Source: Amaurobius ferox (taxonomy: Eukaryota > Arthropoda > Arachnida > Araneae > Amaurobiidae). Taken from it: a DNA stretch of 64,000 nucleotides. The position numbers and the translations under genes are program-made. The stretch's first letter is position 1. Each line of letters starts with the position of its first letter. The stretch spans positions 123,621,649-123,685,648 of the forward strand of contig OX578140.1 in the NCBI GenBank assembly GCA_951213105.1, written 5' to 3'. The notes under the pieces were generated by a model. The model saw only the letters and a program-made list of their open reading frames with translations. It had not been told where the DNA came from and made no database searches. Shown here in pieces: positions 61,026-64,000 of this stretch.

Positions 61026-61268
61026 TTATAATTTGCATGTGTAGTGCCTTAAAAATTTCAGTTGTGGCCATTTTGGATTTCATGACTTCGCGCGGTGTTT
61101 GGCGTGATTGTTGCTCCCGCTGGCTCCTTTCGATACCTCAAGAATAGTTTCTGATAACTACTAAACAATCAGGTCTATTTATTTTTAGTTATAAGTACTT
61201 AAATATTATGAATTTATAAGAGTGGACACGTATTTAAAATTTTAAAGAAATTTTTCCTTTTAAGATAA
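61026..61268. other. Spacer between two inverted C copies
   Basis: About 245 bp with no recognised feature. Confidence 0.5.
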
Positions 61269-62584
61269 AACGAGAAAGATCAATCATGCTTAAAGCATTG
61301 ATTAAGAAACACTTTCCAACTTCAATGCAATTTTATTTAAACATGTCTAAAACGTAATACATTTGTCGGTAATATTTTAAAACTTCTCACAATAATACAT
61401 TGATTTATTATATTTGAAAACTTAAACATTCATCCAAAAAAATGAACTTCATTCAAATGACGGCTTTGAAATATAAATTGCCTGGTTTAAACATCTCTAA
61501 AATGTGATATATTACTCGGTAACAATTTTAGAATTACCATAATACCACGATAATTTATTATATTTAAAAACTTCATCGAAAACAACTGAAATTCATTCAA
61601 ATGACGTCATAGAAAAAATAACACGCCTGGCTCTCTCTAAAAAAGCAGCATTTCATTCATAAATAATTTCCCATTCATGTCATTCATCACAATACTATAA
61701 TAATTTATTTTATTTAAAAATTAAGACCATGGAGCTATAAGTAATTTAACTCTATGCTTAAAACTTCATCGCAAAAAATCGTCCTTCTCTCGGTAAAGTC
61801 AATGAATATTTCTTTCTTATCAGCTATGCAGAATCCATGAGCTAAATTCTTTTGCATTAAAAAAATACAGCAATTCCTATACAACTCATCCTACATATTT
61901 TGCTGTTTACATTTCACATAAGTGAAAAATAGGCTTCGTTAGAGAAATAATCAAAGTTGGATGCTCATTTAAACTCAAATATATTGTCATTGCGTTGTTT
62001 CAGTATGTAGATGCACAGAATTTAAGCGAAAATAAAGAGGTTTTACGACGAATACAACACTCAATATGAATTAAAAAGAACTTTAAAAATGACGATTTTG
62101 AGATAAGATGGATGCCGTATTATATTTAGAAGTTGGTCACGTGATCGTTTCATATCATGGTCACGTGATCGCTTCATGTAAGAGGTGTAATTATTATTTT
62201 AATTTTTATTTAAAAAACTACTGAATATATTTCGCTGAATTTTTTTTTATATATTTTATGGAACAATTTGAATATTACCTAAAATTTTCGAAGCAATTTG
62301 TGAAATTTAAATCCGCTTAAAAAATGTTTAAAAAATTTGGTCCCATTGGGTTCAATGTATTTCATTTTTTCAATCCGGGTTCAATCCAAAACTAATTGGG
62401 TGATATTATTTATTTATATTCCCATAGGTCCTACAGACCGTCTGAACAACATACTAAAATTTCATTTTGATTAAGTCATTTTTACGGCAGTTATCGTGTT
62501 AACGGACAGACAGACAGACAGACAGACAGACAGATAGAATGAACAAAGTCATAAACACTTTTCAACTTTGTTGTAAAGTGTTAA
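61269..62584 (-). mobile_element. Family C element, near full length
   Basis: 3' stem-loop area at 61278-61305, TGACGTCA at 61602-61609, CACGTG pair (about 62138 and 62162), microsatellite complement at 62506-62536, 5' palindrome at about 62553-62583. Inverted relative to the copy ending at 61025. Confidence 0.92.
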
Positions 62585-62807
62585 AAAAAGATGTAATATA
62601 TGGATAATGGTACGTGTTAGCGTTTAGAAAATGGTGCCTGCTTCTAAAGAAAGCATTATGATATAAAATAGTTATTTGTGCAGCGAATTTAACATAGGTC
62701 TCCTCGCCGAGCCTTTTAAAAATTATTAGCCCTTGACATTTTTTCGTTCACATTCTCATATCAGATATCATTTGATTTTCTCAAAATTTTTAAACGCATA
62801 GCGTTGT

Positions 62808-63323
62808 ATGGTGACGTAGCAAAAATGAGAAAATCTAAAATATCTCGAGAACGGCTAGTCTAAGAGTAATGGAGTTGATCTTATTCTTTTCATAGTCAAA
62901 AATAACGTATAAAACAGGAATTTAATTGATAATTTGAGCATAGGTATATTATATTTTAGATTTTGACGATTTTTGAGGGCCATTTCGCAAAAAAGGCAGG
63001 TTCTTTTTTCCAAACCGTATCAAAACCTAATGAGCACCAGGGTAACCCACAAGTGACTTATAAAATTTTATGAAATTTTGTCTATTAGGTTTTGAGTTAG
63101 AGTGGATACATACATTGCACATACAGACAAACACACAGACAGACACACGCAGTCACACAGACAGACGCACATACAGACGCACACACACAGACGTCATGTT
63201 AAAAATATATTTTCCTATTCTAGAGGTCCCAAAACGTGTAAATCTGTCGAAAACTCCAGTTGCGATTGTCGACATGATTCCAATACTTTCCCTATACATT
63301 ACCATGTATTGTAGGGAAAGTAA
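62808..63323 (-). mobile_element. Family B element, 3'-truncated
   Basis: 5' palindrome at about 63288-63320, CAGACA/CACACA microsatellite at 63120-63190, 'atatctcgagaacggctagt' at about 62851. The B 3' terminus is not recognisable left of about 62808. Confidence 0.85.
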
Positions 63324-63750
63324 TAAAAACGGGTATATTTATGGGATATAATAAACAACACTCAATCAGTGTTTGTGTAGTCACAACTTACAATGAGGTA
63401 TTATAATATCCATTGTTGTAAATAAATTAAAAATGAGTCCAATGTTCGGTTTAATTTTCAGTATATGATGTCATATGCAACGTAAAGCACTAAAATACTG
63501 CACCTTATACATAAATTATTAGTGTGGTTAATGCAATAATTAGAAATTATTCTGTTGAAAAGTAACATTCAATGAAAATATGTAACATTTCTTGAACTTT
63601 TAAACGTGAACTAGCATTTTATAGATTGATTTCCTAATTTTTTGTTATAATTGAAATTAGAGAGATTTTTACTCTTCGATTTAAAAAATAAGTAAATAAC
63701 TTATATTCTGCCTATCGAGTTTTGGATTTAATGTAACAATATTTTCTTTA
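63324..63750. other. Unassigned AT-rich sequence
   Basis: Nothing recognised. Confidence 0.5.
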
Positions 63751-64000
63751 CATACATAGTTGTATAATGTGTAGAGGGAGTATTGTGATGGAGTCGAAAA
63801 TTCGAATTCGAGTTTTCAACGGAAGAGTACGTTTTGAGCACCGCGGACTCGAATCGAATATTTCTAAAATGATGTCTGTGTGTATGTATACATGTTAGTG
63901 TGCTTGCATGTGTGTATGTATGTTAGTGTGTGTGTGTAAGCATGCTAGTGTGTATGTAAGCATGATAGTGCGTGTGTAAGCGTGTTAGTATGTGTTTCCG
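63751..64000 (+). mobile_element. Family A element, diverged, cut by the window end
   Basis: Degenerate 5' palindrome (63752-63785), GTCGAAAATTCGAATTCGAG at 63794 on, then a long TGTATG/'gttagtgtg' microsatellite that runs off the window. It is more diverged than most copies. Confidence 0.8.

Overview
This is AT-rich, repeat-dominated eukaryotic DNA with no intact host gene. It carries Tc1, hAT and probable non-LTR transposon remains, a tRNA-derived SINE family with target-site duplications (TSDs), and several high-copy non-coding repeats. I infer an arthropod, possibly an arachnid; no gene in the window fixes this. Nearly all long open frames are microsatellite translations (His-Thr, Cys-Val or Ile-Tyr runs) inside repeats and are not proteins.

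Three families, called A, B and C here, hold much of the sequence. A has about 16 copies of 0.9-1.3 kb, B has five and C has seven copies of 0.97-1.3 kb plus one long composite. A fourth, D, has two partial copies. A, B and C share one layout: a short 5' palindrome, a TG/CTGT/CACACA microsatellite 100-200 bp further in (about 45 bp in C), an AT-rich body, an inverted copy of the 5' motif near the 3' end, and a small terminal stem-loop. Two filled/empty comparisons within the window place A insertions in a T-run with no TSD. This is the layout described for Helentron-associated non-autonomous elements (HINEs, such as Drosophila DINE-1). That assignment is my inference. No Rep/helicase gene is present, so any autonomous partner lies elsewhere.

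Layout: 0.3-1.6 kb A; 2.4-5.4 kb decayed hAT of the ZMYM1-like type; 6.0-7.7 kb tandem B pair; 8.7-9.2 kb three-unit tandem repeat and a hairpin; 10.8-12.3 kb decayed coding sequence cut by a 5S rRNA-tRNA-SINE chimera; 13.8-19.4 kb A/B cluster with two A copies nested in B; 20.6-22.6 kb direct repeat and SINE copies; 22.8-25.6 kb C with an A inside; 26.6-27.7 kb satellite built on a tRNA D-arm-like 21-mer; 28.6-29.2 kb Tc1 relic; 29.8-34.3 kb A/A/A/B cluster with a nested SINE; 35.6-46 kb C and A copies and a non-LTR fragment; 48-54.7 kb A, B and D copies and a 61-bp retroposed fragment; 55.3-64 kb C copies, a TIR-bounded dead Tc1, B and the start of another A.

The strongest leads are the shared A/B/C architecture with its in-window empty sites, the 5S-SINE chimera bounded by an exact 14-bp TSD, the satellite of tRNA A-box-like units that runs into a tRNA-like end, and one target sequence present three times around two SINE fragments.
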